Shown here in pieces: positions 19,113 to 29,810 of a stretch of DNA of 64,000 bases (position 1 is the first letter of the stretch; each line of letters opens with the position of its first letter). Below the pieces are notes generated by a model. The model did no database searches. It was not told the origin of the DNA and saw only the letters and a list, made by a program, of their open reading frames with translations. A program made the translations under genes and the position numbers. Source of the DNA: Siphonodentalium dalli (taxonomy: Eukaryota; Mollusca; Scaphopoda; Gadilida; Siphonodentaliidae); assembly GCA_032622095.1 (NCBI GenBank), contig CP136063.1:28460987-28524986 (forward strand), given 5' to 3'.

Positions 19113-21489
19113 GCTGTCCTAATGCGCGCATTTTAAGTGTCAATTCGTCGTCCATCTCCACGGATGACTGTAGAGTGAGAATGGTGTTCCACTGTTTAGT
19201 ACCCTCACTGCTGTTCGTAATTGGGCACGCTATGATATTCTGACAATCACGTTTGTGATCGCCGCAAACAGTCACGGGAACCATGCCATGTTCAGTTTGC
19301 CCAGCCTTGTCGGCACTCACCAAGGATGATCTAGCAATGCATGAAGACACGTGCAAACTGATACCTCGGTCGTTCATTGGTTCTGTGGTGTTCATGCTGT
19401 TACACAACGTATCAGTTCGTTTGGTTAAAACAGGAACAGCATCATTGGTGAGTGTAGACAAAGGAACGTAAATAACATGTTCAGTTGCTCCTGTTGCGAA
19501 TAATGCATTCAAAACATGTCTTGCGGTAGCCAAACCTACAACATAGTTAGCTGCACAAGATGTGTAAGCGCGAGTTTCGAAGAATCTCTCTAATTGCTTC
19601 CAAATTGGGAGTGGTGAAGAAATCGCCATGGATAAAAAACGGTTTCCGGAAGTTGTAAGACGACCTGCTGGAAACATATGGATATGTTCCTCCAGATGGA
19701 GTCCCCACTTACTGATACTGGTGAATCCCAAGCGACACATGCCACAATACACACGAATCGAGCCTGTTAAAGAATCTACTCCAATCACCGGATGAGTAAG
19801 TCTTTTCATCCGGCTTACTAGTTTTGTCCGGACAAGCGTGCACGGTAACTGGCCTCTTAAGATAGTGTAAGGTTGATTCGTAAACACAAAGTAATTGTCA
19901 CATGTGGACACAATTATGTAGCGCGATCCTTGTTCGGTAAACCGTTTAACTATGACATCGACAGAGAGCCCTAGAGTCGAACTTAGTTTCAAACAGGTCG
20001 TTGAAAATATAAGTCGATGAACAGCAAAATTATTCCCGTCATGTTTATCTTTTAAAAGTCCACACATCGGACACGACAGACACGAGAAAAGGTCGGCGAA
20101 TATATGTTTCTTGGCATGTAAATCTGATGTATTGTATGACAATGCAGGCCAGTTACCCAGGGACATGCTTGTGTCGATAATCAGATGATCAGGCGATCTG
20201 GATATCTGCAGTAATGTGTAGGCAGGACCATCAGCATCGAAACATATGCATGAGTCTGGAGTATTTCCGTCTAGTACGTGCATTGCGAGAAGTTTCACAA
20301 TACTAGATGAAAACTTCGACGATAAGAGATTAGTGTCGCTTGTCGGAAGATATACGTAGCATTGACTGCAGTAAAACAGTTGAATCGGGCCACTCTCCCA
20401 TCCCAAGCAATGCGTGAACCTTTGAATCCACATATGGTCAATAAGACGGTTCACATTCTTCCAACAGTGATGACAAATCCCACAATGGAATACTCCGCCG
20501 CGGATAGATTCCACTCTACGTATTAGTTTCACCAGGTTGGAGATTCTAGCCGGATCATGGGCGCCTGATTTCACCGTACAACTATTAGTGGCAGATTTTA
20601 ATGCATCCTTCTGTATATTCAGTTCCCCAGAGGCAGTTAGTTCACATGCTAGATCCGGGTTGCGTGTAAATGTTTCCCCAGAGGCAGTTCGTTCACATGC
20701 TAGATCCGGGTTCTGTGTAAATGTTTCCCCAGAGGCAGTTAGTTCACTTGATAGATCCGGGTTGTGTGTGAATGGTTCACCAGAGACAGTCAGTTCACAT
20801 GCTAGATCCGGGTTGTGTGTAAATGTTTCCCCAGAGGCAGTTAGTTCACTTGCTAGATCCGGGTTGTGTGTAAATGGTTCCCCAGAGACAGTCAGCTCAC
20901 ATGCTAGATCCGGGTTGTGTGTGAATGGTTCACCAGAGACAGTCAGTTCACATGCTAGATCTGGGTTGTGTGTGAATGGTTCACCAGAGACAGTTAGTTC
21001 ACGTGCTATATCTGGGTTGTGTGTGAATGGTTCACCAGAGACAGTCAGTTCACATGCTAGATCCGAGGTGTGTGTGAATGGTTCACCAGAGACAGTCAGT
21101 TTACATGCTAGATCCGGGTTGTGTGTGAATGGTTCACCAGAGACAGTCAGCTCACATGCTAGATCCGGGTTGTGTGTGAATGGTTCACCAGAGACAGTCA
21201 GTTCACATGCTAGATCCGGGTTGTGTGTGAATGGTTCACCAGAGACAGTCAGTTCACATGCTAGATCCGGGTTCTGTGTAAATGGTTCCCCAGAGACAGT
21301 CAGTTCACATGCTAGATCCGAGGTGTGTGTAAATGTAGCGCTGTACTCTTCTCTAACGACTCCGATATTTTCCACGATACCACATGTGCTTCCTTGTTCA
21401 GTGTACGATCCTGATGTCTCACATGAATCGTCCGATATCCTTCTCGTCTTGGGTGGGCGTGAACCGACACTATGTTCATCCTTTTGCAT
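18973..21489 (-). CDS. Large intronless Cys/His-rich protein with 17-residue repeats (N-terminal part, frameshifted end)
   Basis: ATG at 21489 (a TTG at 21504 is in frame but upstream). Residue numbers count from that TTG. A short basic stretch, RPPKTRR (17-22), could be a nuclear signal. Fourteen 17-residue repeats (PFTHNPDLACELTVSGE-like) span 57-294. Module A (about 338-470) has FHCGICHHC, H-x3-W, THCLGW and LFYCSQC, then GPAYTLL, GNWP and KKHIF. Module B (about 570-615) has VYCGMC and WGLHLEEHIHMFP. A C module around 636-670 precedes a Ser/Thr-rich tail. The A-B-C order recurs as A-A-B-C in the next two ORFs on the same strand, so this is the first half of one internally duplicated gene. 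The last roughly 45 codons probably follow the wrong frame. A TATA-like TATATA lies about 80 bp upstream. I do not recognise the family. A zinc-dependent nucleic-acid or protein-binding role is only a guess. Confidence 0.65.
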   Translation of the reverse strand: MQKDEHSVGSRPPKTRRISDDSCETSGSYTEQGSTCGIVENIGVVREEYSATFTHTSDLACELTVSGEPFTQNPDLACELTVSGEPFTHNPDLACELTVSGEPFTHNPDLACELTVSGEPFTHNPDLACKLTVSGEPFTHTSDLACELTVSGEPFTHNPDIARELTVSGEPFTHNPDLACELTVSGEPFTHNPDLACELTVSGEPFTHNPDLASELTASGETFTHNPDLACELTVSGEPFTHNPDLSSELTASGETFTQNPDLACERTASGETFTRNPDLACELTASGELNIQKDALKSATNSCTVKSGAHDPARISNLVKLIRRVESIRGGVFHCGICHHCWKNVNRLIDHMWIQRFTHCLGWESGPIQLFYCSQCYVYLPTSDTNLLSSKFSSSIVKLLAMHVLDGNTPDSCICFDADGPAYTLLQISRSPDHLIIDTSMSLGNWPALSYNTSDLHAKKHIFADLFSCLSCPMCGLLKDKHDGNNFAVHRLIFSTTCLKLSSTLGLSVDVIVKRFTEQGSRYIIVSTCDNYFVFTNQPYTILRGQLPCTLVRTKLVSRMKRLTHPVIGVDSLTGSIRVYCGMCRLGFTSISKWGLHLEEHIHMFPAGRLTTSGNRFLSMAISSPLPIWKQLERFFETRAYTSCAANYVVGLATARHVLNALFATGATEHVIYVPLSTLTNDAVPVLTKRTDTLCNSMNTTEPMNDRGISLHVSSCIARSSLVSADKAGQTEHGMVPVTVCGDHKRDCQNIIACPITNSSEGTKQWNTILTLQSSVEMDDELTLKMRALGQLVVTLYTYNHTQEESVLSLHCGNDLGYLSSWSFVGKQQEPLCGMAE
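20623..21336 (-). repeat. 51-bp minisatellite, 14 coding units
   Basis: Fourteen contiguous 51-bp units, each encoding 17 residues, with no indels. Variants include Glu-Thr-Phe versus Glu-Pro-Phe and Val versus Ala in LT(V/A)SG, clustered towards the downstream end. The multiple-of-three length keeps frames open on both strands, which explains the long antisense ORF. Confidence 0.97.
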
Positions 21490-21574
21490 GATCAAAGCGA
21501 GCAATGTTCGTCAGTGTGTCGTGTGCGAACCACAGTATAACGATGGGATGATCAGTCACCGTGTATATATGTAA

Positions 21575-21672
21575 TTCAATTAACCTGTCTTGTTCATCGG
21601 ATGAGCCGCCGTGTGCACTGTACTTCAATTAACCTGTCTTGTTCATCGGATGAGCCGCCGTGTGCACTGTAA
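21575..21672. repeat. 49-bp tandem duplication upstream of the Cys/His-rich gene
   Basis: TTCAATTAACCTGTCTTGTT...GTGTGCACTGTA occurs twice with 49-bp spacing, 85-185 bp upstream of the ATG at 21489. It could duplicate promoter-proximal sites. Confidence 0.9.
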
Positions 21673-21767
21673 ACTTTCTCTCTCGCCAAGGCCGCTTCCC
21701 TGTAAATACATAGTGAACATTTATGACGTAAAGCAAACCGCTTCGGTGAATTACACCAGCGAATAAT

Positions 21768-22003
21768 TTAAAATGGTCTATCTCTTTGTAAACATGTGTT
21801 ACATGTATATAGTTACCGGGTATAAACAATTATATATGAATCGAAGACCTCTGTCCGGAAAAGCTTCTATCCATTAATATTGATTTTATTTCGAATATGT
21901 TCTGGTCTAATAACGTGTGATTGTTAACGAACAATAGTGATTACTGTTAACAGATACCAGAAATTTTATTGTCTAACTTTGTCACAAATAAACGCTAATT
22001 AAG
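21768..22003 (+). mobile_element. TTAA-type MITE, half copy
   Basis: Starts TTTAAAATGGTCTATCTCTTTGT, then TTACCGGGTATAAAC, CTGTCCGGAAAAGCTTCTAT and TTGTCACAAATAAACG. It stops about midway through the consensus, like 1-235. Confidence 0.8.
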
Positions 22004-22257
22004 GACTTTGATAACCCAATTTCCCCCAATTTGATGGAGTCAAAATAAAGGTTTACGTTTATTAGTTTATTAGTAATCAGAGTAACCAATCCCATGAATG
22101 AAACGTATAATGAAAATGGAATATGTTAGAAATACTAAATGTTTAGAGGTATTTTTTTCGAACCCAAAATCAATAAACACAAAGTCCATATCAAAGAGAA
22201 AAATATGTCAATGTGTACTGTGTAATAATAAAGTTTAACATAACTTATTATACAAAT

Positions 22258-23036
22258 TCACATGTCCTCAATGAGGCGTCTGGGTTTTGTTCTTGTACGT
22301 GTAGGATATCTTCTGTCGTTATCAAAATTCTGAGCTAACTCAGCTTGTGCAGTTGGGACTTCCTCAAATTCAAATTCATCTTCAGAAAAAATATCTAATT
22401 GAATGGGAAATTCCACCACTTTGAAATGAGATGCATTTCTACAAATGCTGTGTTTAGAATTTTGAGCAGTTAACATGGAACCCTTAACTTTGATAACTTT
22501 GTAAGGATTTGGATCAAAATTTGGAACAATCTTCCCTTTCTTTTGGTTTAAGACACTGACAGAATCACCAACTTTTATACATGACATTTTAGCATGATTC
22601 CGTTTGTCTGCAAATTTCTTCATTTTATCTTTTTCTTTGGAATCATATTTCCTCACCTCTGCATCAGAAATTTTGGGCGCAATATGAGGCAGTTTTGTTC
22701 GAATGACTCTTCCAAACATTAATTCATTTGGAGGTTTGCCAGTCGATGGGTGAGGTGCAGATCTATAATTCCGAAGAAAAATAAATAACCCTTGCTTGTA
22801 ACATTTCCCTTCAGTGTATGCGATTTTCACACGTTCTCCAATTGTTTTCATGAATCTTTCCACAGTGCCATTAGCGCTTGGCCAATAAGGAGTAACTTTC
22901 CTATGCACAAACCCCAAATTTGCTGCAAAATTAGCAAATTGTGAACTGTTAAATGGACTTCCATTATCACTTTTAAGAACTTGAGGGATTCCTAAAGTTA
23001 AGAACATTTTGTCCAACTTTGGAATAATAGCAATGG
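22258..23036 (-). pseudogene. Gypsy integrase, core end and C-terminal part
   Basis: The segment begins LDKMFLTLGIPQV, followed by KSDNGSPFNSSQF (second catalytic Asp), then YWPSANGTVERFMKT (catalytic Glu), LRNYRSAPHPSTGKPPNELMF (core end) and GDSVSVLNQKKGK...PNPYKVIKVKG (SH3-like C-terminal region). The end is RYPTRTRTKPRRLIEDM. Integrase would insert the cDNA. Its N-terminal part lies at 25295-25887, separated by the LINE. Confidence 0.88.
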
Positions 23037-23115
23037 TATGCTTTATTGCTAGACATGATTTAACATATTACATTCAAAAACATATATACATATATACAAA
23101 TGTGGATTAGGATGC

Positions 23116-23910
23116 CTACAATGGGAGACAGACACAGGCCATTGGACCGACAACTCTATATGCCACCAAGGTACACAAGGTACATAATCTCTCTTCTTTG
23201 TACGTTTTATTCCACCGCCCACTCTCAATGGCAAGCCTATGATTCGATGTCCTAATCTTCATAACATATTCAGATAAGTGGCTTGGAAAATCTGTTAGGT
23301 ATTTTCTCATTTTGGGGGACGGGGTTATAGCTCTATAGAGATGGCCCCTCGATGTGGATGCTACACTTGTGCCCCATTCTTGTATAAACTGATCTGTCAA
23401 AATTCGTTTAAGTAATTGTATTTTCGCTCTAGACAACTCTGTTTGTTCTTCCCACATATAATTGAGGCCTGCCCCGTTTATAGTTTTCTGTATGAACACC
23501 ATCCATCTTAATTTTGTATCGAACATTTGGTCGCGCTCGTGGATAACTTTGGTCAGTTTGTATACATTTTTCTTGATTTCGGATCCTTCATTTGAGAGAA
23601 ATTTTGACCAATAGGATATTGCTCTACATTTAACTTCGATCGACAATGGGTGTCGTCCGAGTTCACCATATACCATATAATTTGGTGTACATGATTTCAT
23701 ACCTAGTACCATTTTACAAAACTTAAGATGCACACTTTCAATGGATTTTATATCCTCGTGGCACCAAATTTCGCTACCATACAGAAGTATTGGCACAACC
23801 ATTACATCAAACAAATATAACATCACATCGACTGGCAACTCCAGGTTTCTGACTTTGTTAAACAGCGCGTAAATTGCTTTCGTTGCCAATTTACAAGTTC
23901 TCTTGATCAA
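23116..23910 (-). pseudogene. LINE ORF2, C-terminal part after RT
   Basis: Contains VVPILLYGSEIWCHEDIKSIESV, LKFCKMVLGMKSCTPNYMVY and, near the end, SNHRLAIESGRW followed by RLCTLC, the thumb and zinc-knuckle landmarks of CR1/L2-like LINEs. The normal continuation of the zinc knuckle is missing, so the end is degraded. Homologous but diverged from the LINE at 48954-50188. Confidence 0.8.
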
Positions 23911-23937
23911 TCTACAGAACCTACCATTATAGAAAAA

Positions 23938-24588
23938 TTATACACCCAGATACACGAATTCTTTAACAATCTTCAATTCGGAATCGTTAATCTTGAATAT
24001 TGGTAATCTTTTTGGTTGTTTCTTACAGAAAATTACTACCTTCGTTTTATTAGTGTTTACTTGCAGACCCCATGCGTCAGTATAGTCCTGAAAAGCCGAA
24101 AGTTCCCTATGCATGCATGCTTCGTCGTCGGTCATGAGTACAGTGTCATCGGCATAAAGTAAACACAATAGACATATATAGCATTTCAAATTTTCATAGA
24201 ACAGTTCATCCATAAATTTGAGATTACCTATGGCGCAGTGATTAAGATAACTCTGTAAGTCATTTACGTAAAGTGAAAATAGGAAAGGTGACATTATCTC
24301 CCCCTGGAAAAGACCTATGTTGCTGCTGAAGAACTCTGATCGATCAACTTCATTCTTCACACAAGTTGTTATTTGTTTTTAATTACCCTAAAAAGCTTCC
24401 CGTTGATACCGTTTCGCAACAATTTAAGAAATAGAGCTTCCCGCCAAATCGTATCATATGCCTTCCTGAAATCGATGAACGTGCAGTACAGTTTTCTCCC
24501 ACTTGCCAGGTATATATTGATAAGACTACTAAGAACAAATATGTTATCAGATGTCGAATAATTCTTTCGAAACCCGGTCTGGTTGTCA
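23938..24588 (-). pseudogene. LINE ORF2 reverse transcriptase core, split into frames
   Basis: From the MITE side the frame reads TGFRKNYSTSDNIF, then CTFIDFRKAYDTIWR (motif A, catalytic Asp intact), then, after frame breaks near 24365-24375, GLFQGEIMSPFLFSLYVNDL (palm), LLYADDTVLMTDD (motif C, YADD intact) and VNTNKTKVVIF. A stop near 23935 separates it from the C-terminal part. Catalytic residues survive, but frame breaks and truncation make it inactive. Confidence 0.82.
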
Positions 24589-25116
24589 TTAAAGGTGGAT
24601 TATCTCTTTGTAAACATGTTTTTTATAGTTACCGGGGTATAACATATTAGATTTGAATCGAAGACTCCTGTCCGGAAATGCTTCTATCGATTAATATTAA
24701 TTTTATTTCGAATATTTTCTGGTCTAAAAAGGTGTGTTTGTTCAGCTAATGAACAATAGTGGTTACTGTTAACAGAGACCAGAAATTATATTGTGCAATT
24801 TTGTCACAAATAAACGTTAATTATACTCATTATCGCTTATATCTGTGGAACAAAACAATACAAACAACCAACCTGTGACATTTGAAATTCGTTGCGTATT
24901 CGTATGAACAGCCCAGTGCTCTGTGTCGCAATACGGTTTCATCCGAATGGTCGGTTCTAAAAATAGTAACATAAACGGGCCCGATTTAATATTCGAAATA
25001 AAATCAATATTAATTGATAGAAGCTTTTCCGGACATAGGTCTTCGGTTCATATCTATTATTTTATACCCACGCAACTATTTAAAATTTGTTATTTAAAGA
25101 GATAATCCATCTTTAA
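24589..25116 (+). mobile_element. TTAA-type MITE inserted in the LINE RT, empty site reconstructable
   Basis: Starts TTAA-AGGTGGATTATC (24589) and ends GATAATCCATCT-TTAA (25113-25116). Deleting the element with one TTAA rejoins the flanks (GTCA-TTAA-TTAGC) and restores an open RT frame across the junction, so TTAA (or the nested TA) is the duplicated target. Confidence 0.93.
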
Positions 25117-25294
25117 TTAGCTTCATCTCATCTGAAAATTTTGATAGCCTTACATTTAGTATCGATGTGAAAATTTTTGAGAAACAGCTTAAAAGCGTAA
25201 TTCCCTGTATGAATCGGGATTACTTACATCCCCGCTCTTTTTGTAAATCGGTCTTATGACCCCAGTGGCCCAATATGTGGGAGATAATCCAGAT
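25117..25294 (-). pseudogene. LINE RT N-terminal block upstream of the MITE
   Basis: Frames read SPTYWATGVIRPIYKKSGDV and SNPDSYR, then LSKFSDEMKLI next to the MITE. These are the early RT blocks of CR1/L2-like elements. A frame break follows PDSYR. Confidence 0.75.
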
Positions 25295-25887
25295 ATGGCA
25301 GATGTGGATTTCACAAAATCAATTTCAGGAAAACGAGAATATTCATCCATTACAACAAGAATGTATTCGCCATTGGCTAATAGTCCATATAGATCAACTG
25401 CAATATCTGACCATACCTCTCGTGGTAGCTCAGTCATGATCAATGGTTCAAGAGGTGATTTCGTGGAAGTTACTTGACACAGAGTGCAAGCCTTAATCAG
25501 CTTTTCAACCATTGAATCAATTCTGGGAAACCACACTTTCTCTTTCAGCAATTGTTTGGTTTTTACCAAACCAAAAAGACCTTCGTGGCAAATCGACAGT
25601 ACTCTATCTCTGAGTTTCTCAGGAATAACTAGCTTTGTACCACGTAAAACTATGTTATCAGATATACTCAACTCATCTTTCACATTGTAAAACGACTTCA
25701 AATCATCAGTACTTAACTGCGAGTCTGAAATTATTTCTATTTCATTCCAGCAATTATTATTGACTAAGTATATCAACTTCTGCATTGTAGCATCATTCAA
25801 GTTTTCATTCCGTATTTCCTTTAACGACATTGCTTTGAGAACTGAGTGAGAACGTATCAGATTTACATCATTTTCAGCTTTAGACAT
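25295..25887 (-). pseudogene. Gypsy integrase N-terminal zinc finger and start of catalytic core
   Basis: Contains LRDRVLSICHEGLFGLVKTK, VWFPRIDSMVEKLIKACTLCQ and WSDIAVDLYG...VVMDEYSRFPEIDFV. The C-x2-C pair is intact, but the second His of the HHCC finger (usually HEGHLG) is lost. The first core Asp is in VDLYG. Coding continues across the LINE at 23036. Confidence 0.85.
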
Positions 25888-25899
25888 TTGAGAACTTTT

Positions 25900-26340
25900 C
25901 TGTTTTGACCAGATGGCGTGACATAAAATCGGCTGGATTATTGTCCTTGCCAGATCTGTGAATAATCTTGAAATTATACTAATGCAATTGTAATCCCCAA
26001 CGTTCTATTCTAGCACATGGTTTAGATTTTGGATTTCCATAAATCAATTGCAATGCTTTCTGATCGGTGAAAATTGTAAATGTATCTGCACCATAAATGT
26101 ATAAATGGAAATGATTAGTTGATTACATCCTCAAACAATAGCTAAGCCTTCTGTTCTACTGTAGTTAAACTACGACTAGCATAAGTAACCATCTTTGGCG
26201 ATTCCGAATCAGATTGCGTTGTGCTAAAATTGCTAAAATTCCAACCGGACTAGCGTCTACTGTTAATTCAGTTTGAAATTTGGGATTGAAATACGTCATA
26301 ACTCTGTCTGACACTAATGAATTATTGATAGCATCAAATG
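25900..26340 (-). pseudogene. Gypsy RNase H remnant
   Basis: Recognisable in broken frames: an early VNSRR/TDA-like segment near 26255, then FTIFTDQKALQLIY and SKPCARIERWGLQL at about 26080-25985, matching the TD-x-K-x-L and R-x-x-RW landmarks. Several stops are present. Confidence 0.7.
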
Positions 26341-26344
26341 AGCT

Positions 26345-26788
26345 TTACTGTACATCAGTCCATACGAATTTCGAACTTTTCTTTGTGAGTTCCCTTAAAG
26401 GGGCATTTAGCGTAGCAAAATTTGGAATGAACCTTGAACAATAACTTGCCATACCAAGGAAAGATTTCACGGCACTTGCATTCTTTGGTATGTCAACATT
26501 CTCAATTGATGAAATTTTGTTTGGGTCTGGCTGTACGCCTTCTGATGAAAATACGTGACCGAAAAATTCCAATTTAGACTTGTTAAATTGGCATTTGGTT
26601 CTGTTGAGTGTCAGGTTACTTGATTTCAAACATTTGAGAACTTGTTCAAGTGCATCGTCGTGTTCTGACTGAGATTTCCCGAATATCAAAATATCGTCGC
26701 TGATATTAATGGCGTTGGGAACGCTCTAAATTTGTTGACGAATGACATTTTGGAATTGTTCCACTGCACTTGTGAACACGAAATTTAG
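26345..26788 (-). pseudogene. Gypsy reverse transcriptase, 5'-truncated
   Basis: Begins next to the array with PLNFVFTSAVEQFQNVI (FxFxxSAxxxFQ block), one stop, then ISDDILIFGKS (motif C, usually YIDDILIF), TKCQFNKSKLEFFGHVFS, KISSIENVDIPKNASAVKSF, LGMASYCSRFIPNFA and PLRELTKKSSKFVW. Motif A is missing, replaced by the array at 26789. Confidence 0.88.
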
Positions 26789-29700
26789 AGGTGTGTGAAG
26801 TTGGTTTGATATTGGACGTTGGACGTTGGACGTTCAACAAAAACGATCTAAACACCGCCTATTTGCAGATGAAAATTAGTGTGAAGTTGGTTTGACATTG
26901 GACGTTGGACGTTGGACGTTCAACACAAATGTGGATCTAAAAAGGGGTTACCGGCAGATGACTCGAATCGCACATATATAGACACAGGTAGAACCGCTTT
27001 GTTTCGGTCCAAGCGGTATTGCGTGGGAATAATCTATGCTCCATAGGATTTCCCTACCGAAATTTCAAGGTTATTGATTCACTGGTTTTGCCTCTACCCT
27101 CGAACGTCCATTTGTTTACCTTTCGAAAGACATTCAAATATATGCTTCTGGCCCAATTATAGGGCCCGTTTCGGGTGCCATGGGCGTACCCGGATGTGTA
27201 ACGAATGAAAATCATCGGCATATCATAATGCTTGCAGTTTGGGAGATAATGGGGGTGATCAAATATTTGGGAATATCGCTGTGAAGTTGGACGGACGTTG
27301 GACGTTCGTGGACATTCGCGACACGGTCTGTTTTCAATGAAATACCATATACTCGCATTTGTTGATATGACTAACAGCTGCCTTGTGCCCACACAACTCT
27401 TATTTAAAAAAATCACCCTCCTTGCAAACATATTTCCATGCAAATAATCAAATTGTTGAATGTCCACGAACGTCCAACGTCCGTCTAACTTCACAGCACA
27501 ATTTCCAAAAAAAAAAAAAACGCAGTTTCCAGTTTGCACCAGGAGACTTCTCTTGACCTAATTCGCGCTCTCAAACAGACAATTTTTTAAAAAAAATTTA
27601 AGAGAATTTTCCGAATGTTTTTTACTTTGAAAAACATTGGACGTTGGACGTTCAACACCACTGTGGATCTAAAAAGGGGTTACCGGCAGATGACTCGAAT
27701 CGCACATATATAGGCACAGGTAGAACCGCTTGGTTTCGGTCCAAGCGGTATTGCGTGGGAATAATCTATGCTCCATAGGATTTCCCTACCGAAATTTCAA
27801 GGTTATTGATCCACTGGTTTTGCCTCTACCCTCTGCACTCACGGCGAACTTTAGACAGAATTTTCTAAGTCGAACGTCCATTTGTTTACCTTTCGAAAGA
27901 CATTCAAATATATGCTTCTGGCCCAATTATAGGGCCCGTTTCGGGTGCCATGGGCGTACCCGGATGTGTAACGAATGAAAATCATCGGCATATCATAATG
28001 CTTGCAGTTTGGGAGATAATGGGGGTGATCAAATATTTGGGAATATCGCTGTGAAGTTGGACGGACGTTGGACGTTCGTGGACATTCGCGACACGGTCTG
28101 TTTTCAATGAAATACCATAGACTCGCATTTGTTGATATGACTAACAGCTGCCTTGTGCCCACACAACTCTTATTTAAAAAAAATCACCCTCCTTGCAAAC
28201 ATATTTCCATGCAAATAATCAAATTGTTGAATGTCCACGAACGTCCAACGTCCGTCTAACTTCACAGCACAATTTCCAAAAAAAAAAAAAACGCAGTTTC
28301 CAGTTTGCACCAGGAGACTTCTCTTGACCTAATTCGCGCTCTCAAACAGACAAATTTTTAAAAAAAATTTAAGAGAATTTTCCGAATGTTTTTTACTTTG
28401 AAAAACATTGGACGTTGGACTTTCAACACCACTGTGGATCTAAAAAGGGGTTACCGGCAGATGACTCGAATCGCACATATATAGGCACAGGTAGAACCGC
28501 TTGGTTTCGGTCCAAGCGGTATTGCGTGGGAATAATCTATGCTCCATAGGATTTCCCTACCGAAATTTCAAGGTTATTGATCCACTGGTTTTGCCTCTAC
28601 CCTCTGCACTCACGGCGAACTTTAGACAGAATTTTCTAAGTCGAACGTCCATTTGTTTACCTTTCGAAAGACATTCAAACAGACATTCAAATATATGTTT
28701 CTGGCCCAATTATAGGGCCCGTTTCGGGTGCCATGGGCGTACCCGGATGTGTAACGAATGAAAATCATCGGCATATCATAATGCTTGCAGTTTGGGAGAT
28801 AATGGGGGTGATCAAATATTTGGGAATATCGCTGTGAAGTTGGACGGACGTTGGACGTTCGTGGACATTCGCGACACGGTCTGTTTTCAATGAAATACCA
28901 TAGACTCGCATTTGTTGATATGACTAACAGCTGCCTTGTGCCCACACAACTCTTATTTAAAAAAATCACCCTCCTTGCAAACATATTTCCATGCAAATAA
29001 TCAAATTGTTGAATGTCCACGAACGTCCAACGTCCGTCTAACTTCACAGCACAATTTCAAAAAAAAAAAAAAACGCAGTTTCCAGTTTGCACCAGGAGAC
29101 TTCTCTTGACCTAATTCGCGCTCTCAAACAGACAAATTTAAAAAAAAAATTTAAGAGAATTTTCCGAATGTTTTTTACTTTGAAAAACATTGGACGTTGG
29201 ACGTTCAACACCACTGTGGATCTAAAAAGGGGTTACCGGCAGATGACTCGAATCGCACATATATAGGCACAGGTAGAACCGCTTGGTTTCGGTCCAAGCG
29301 GTATTGCGTGGGAATAATCTATGCTCCATAGGATTTCCCTACCGAAATTTCAAGGTTATTGATCCACTGGTTTTGCCTCTACCCTCTGCACTCACGGCGA
29401 ACTTTAGACAGAATTTTCTAAGTCGAACGTCCATTTGTTTACCTTTCGAAAGACATTCAAACAGACATTCAAATATATGCTTCTGGCCCAATTATAGGGC
29501 CCGTTTCGGGTGCCATGGGCGTACCCGGATGTGTAACGAATGAAAATCATCGGCATATCATAATGCTTGCAGTTTGGGAGATAATGGGGGTGATCAAATA
29601 TTTGGGAATATCGCTGTGAAGTTGGACGGACGTTGGACGTTCGTGGACATTCGCGACACGGTCTGTTTTCAATGAAATACCATAGACTCGCATTTGTTGA

Positions 29701-29806
29701 TATGACTAACAGCTGCCTTGTGCCCACACAACTCTTATTAAAAAAAATCACCCTCCTTGCAAACATATTTCCATGCAAATAATCAAATTGTTGAATGTCC
29801 ACGAAC
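26789..29806 (+). repeat. Left array of ~770-bp monomers
   Basis: Monomers begin at GTGGATCTAAAAAGGGGTTA near 26931, 27663, 28434 and 29217, spacing 732, 771 and 783 bp. The first lacks a 39-bp segment; the third and fourth carry a 12-bp insertion. Each has the GGACGTTGGACGTTC motif in both orientations and an A-tract of about 14 bp. The last ends inside the unit at TTGAATGTCCACGAAC. Confidence 0.93.
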
Positions 29807-29810
29807 ATGT

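Larger units (their letters stand above)
23037..25294 (-). mobile_element. 5'-truncated LINE inserted in the Gypsy integrase, 4-bp TSD
   Basis: Minus-strand non-LTR element between two copies of ATGG (23033-23036 and 25295-25298). Removing it with one ATGG rejoins the Gypsy integrase in one frame, which fixes both boundaries. The RT domain is present from its early block (PTYWATGVIRPIYKKSGD) to the zinc knuckle, with no endonuclease, so it is 5'-truncated. It carries a TTAA MITE at 24589-25116. Confidence 0.88.
22258..26788 (-). mobile_element. Gypsy (Metaviridae-like) LTR retrotransposon pol remnant, nested
   Basis: On the minus strand, in order: RT (26788-26345), RNase H (26340-25900), integrase zinc finger and start of core (25887-25295), then integrase core end and C-terminal domain (23036-22258). 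This is the Gypsy order. It is interrupted by the LINE at 23037-25294 and cut at its 5' side by the repeat array starting at 26789. No gag, protease, primer-binding site or LTR is seen. Confidence 0.85.

Noticed and set aside
20623-21336. CRISPR-like array
   Set aside because: Units are contiguous with no variable spacers and encode protein; the host is eukaryotic.
16898-21489. Assignment of the zinc-module gene to an endogenous herpesvirus-like sequence
   Set aside because: Large intronless Cys-rich genes occur in mollusc viruses, but no core viral gene or terminal repeat is present and no specific match can be shown from sequence alone.
20537-21574. 345-codon plus-strand ORF across the 51-bp repeats
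   Set aside because: It is the antisense of the 17-residue repeat array. A 51-bp period keeps several frames open, and the composition is a simple repeat without flanking domains.
22003-22257. Possible Gypsy 3' LTR
   Set aside because: No matching second LTR and no convincing polypurine tract or TG...CA ends.
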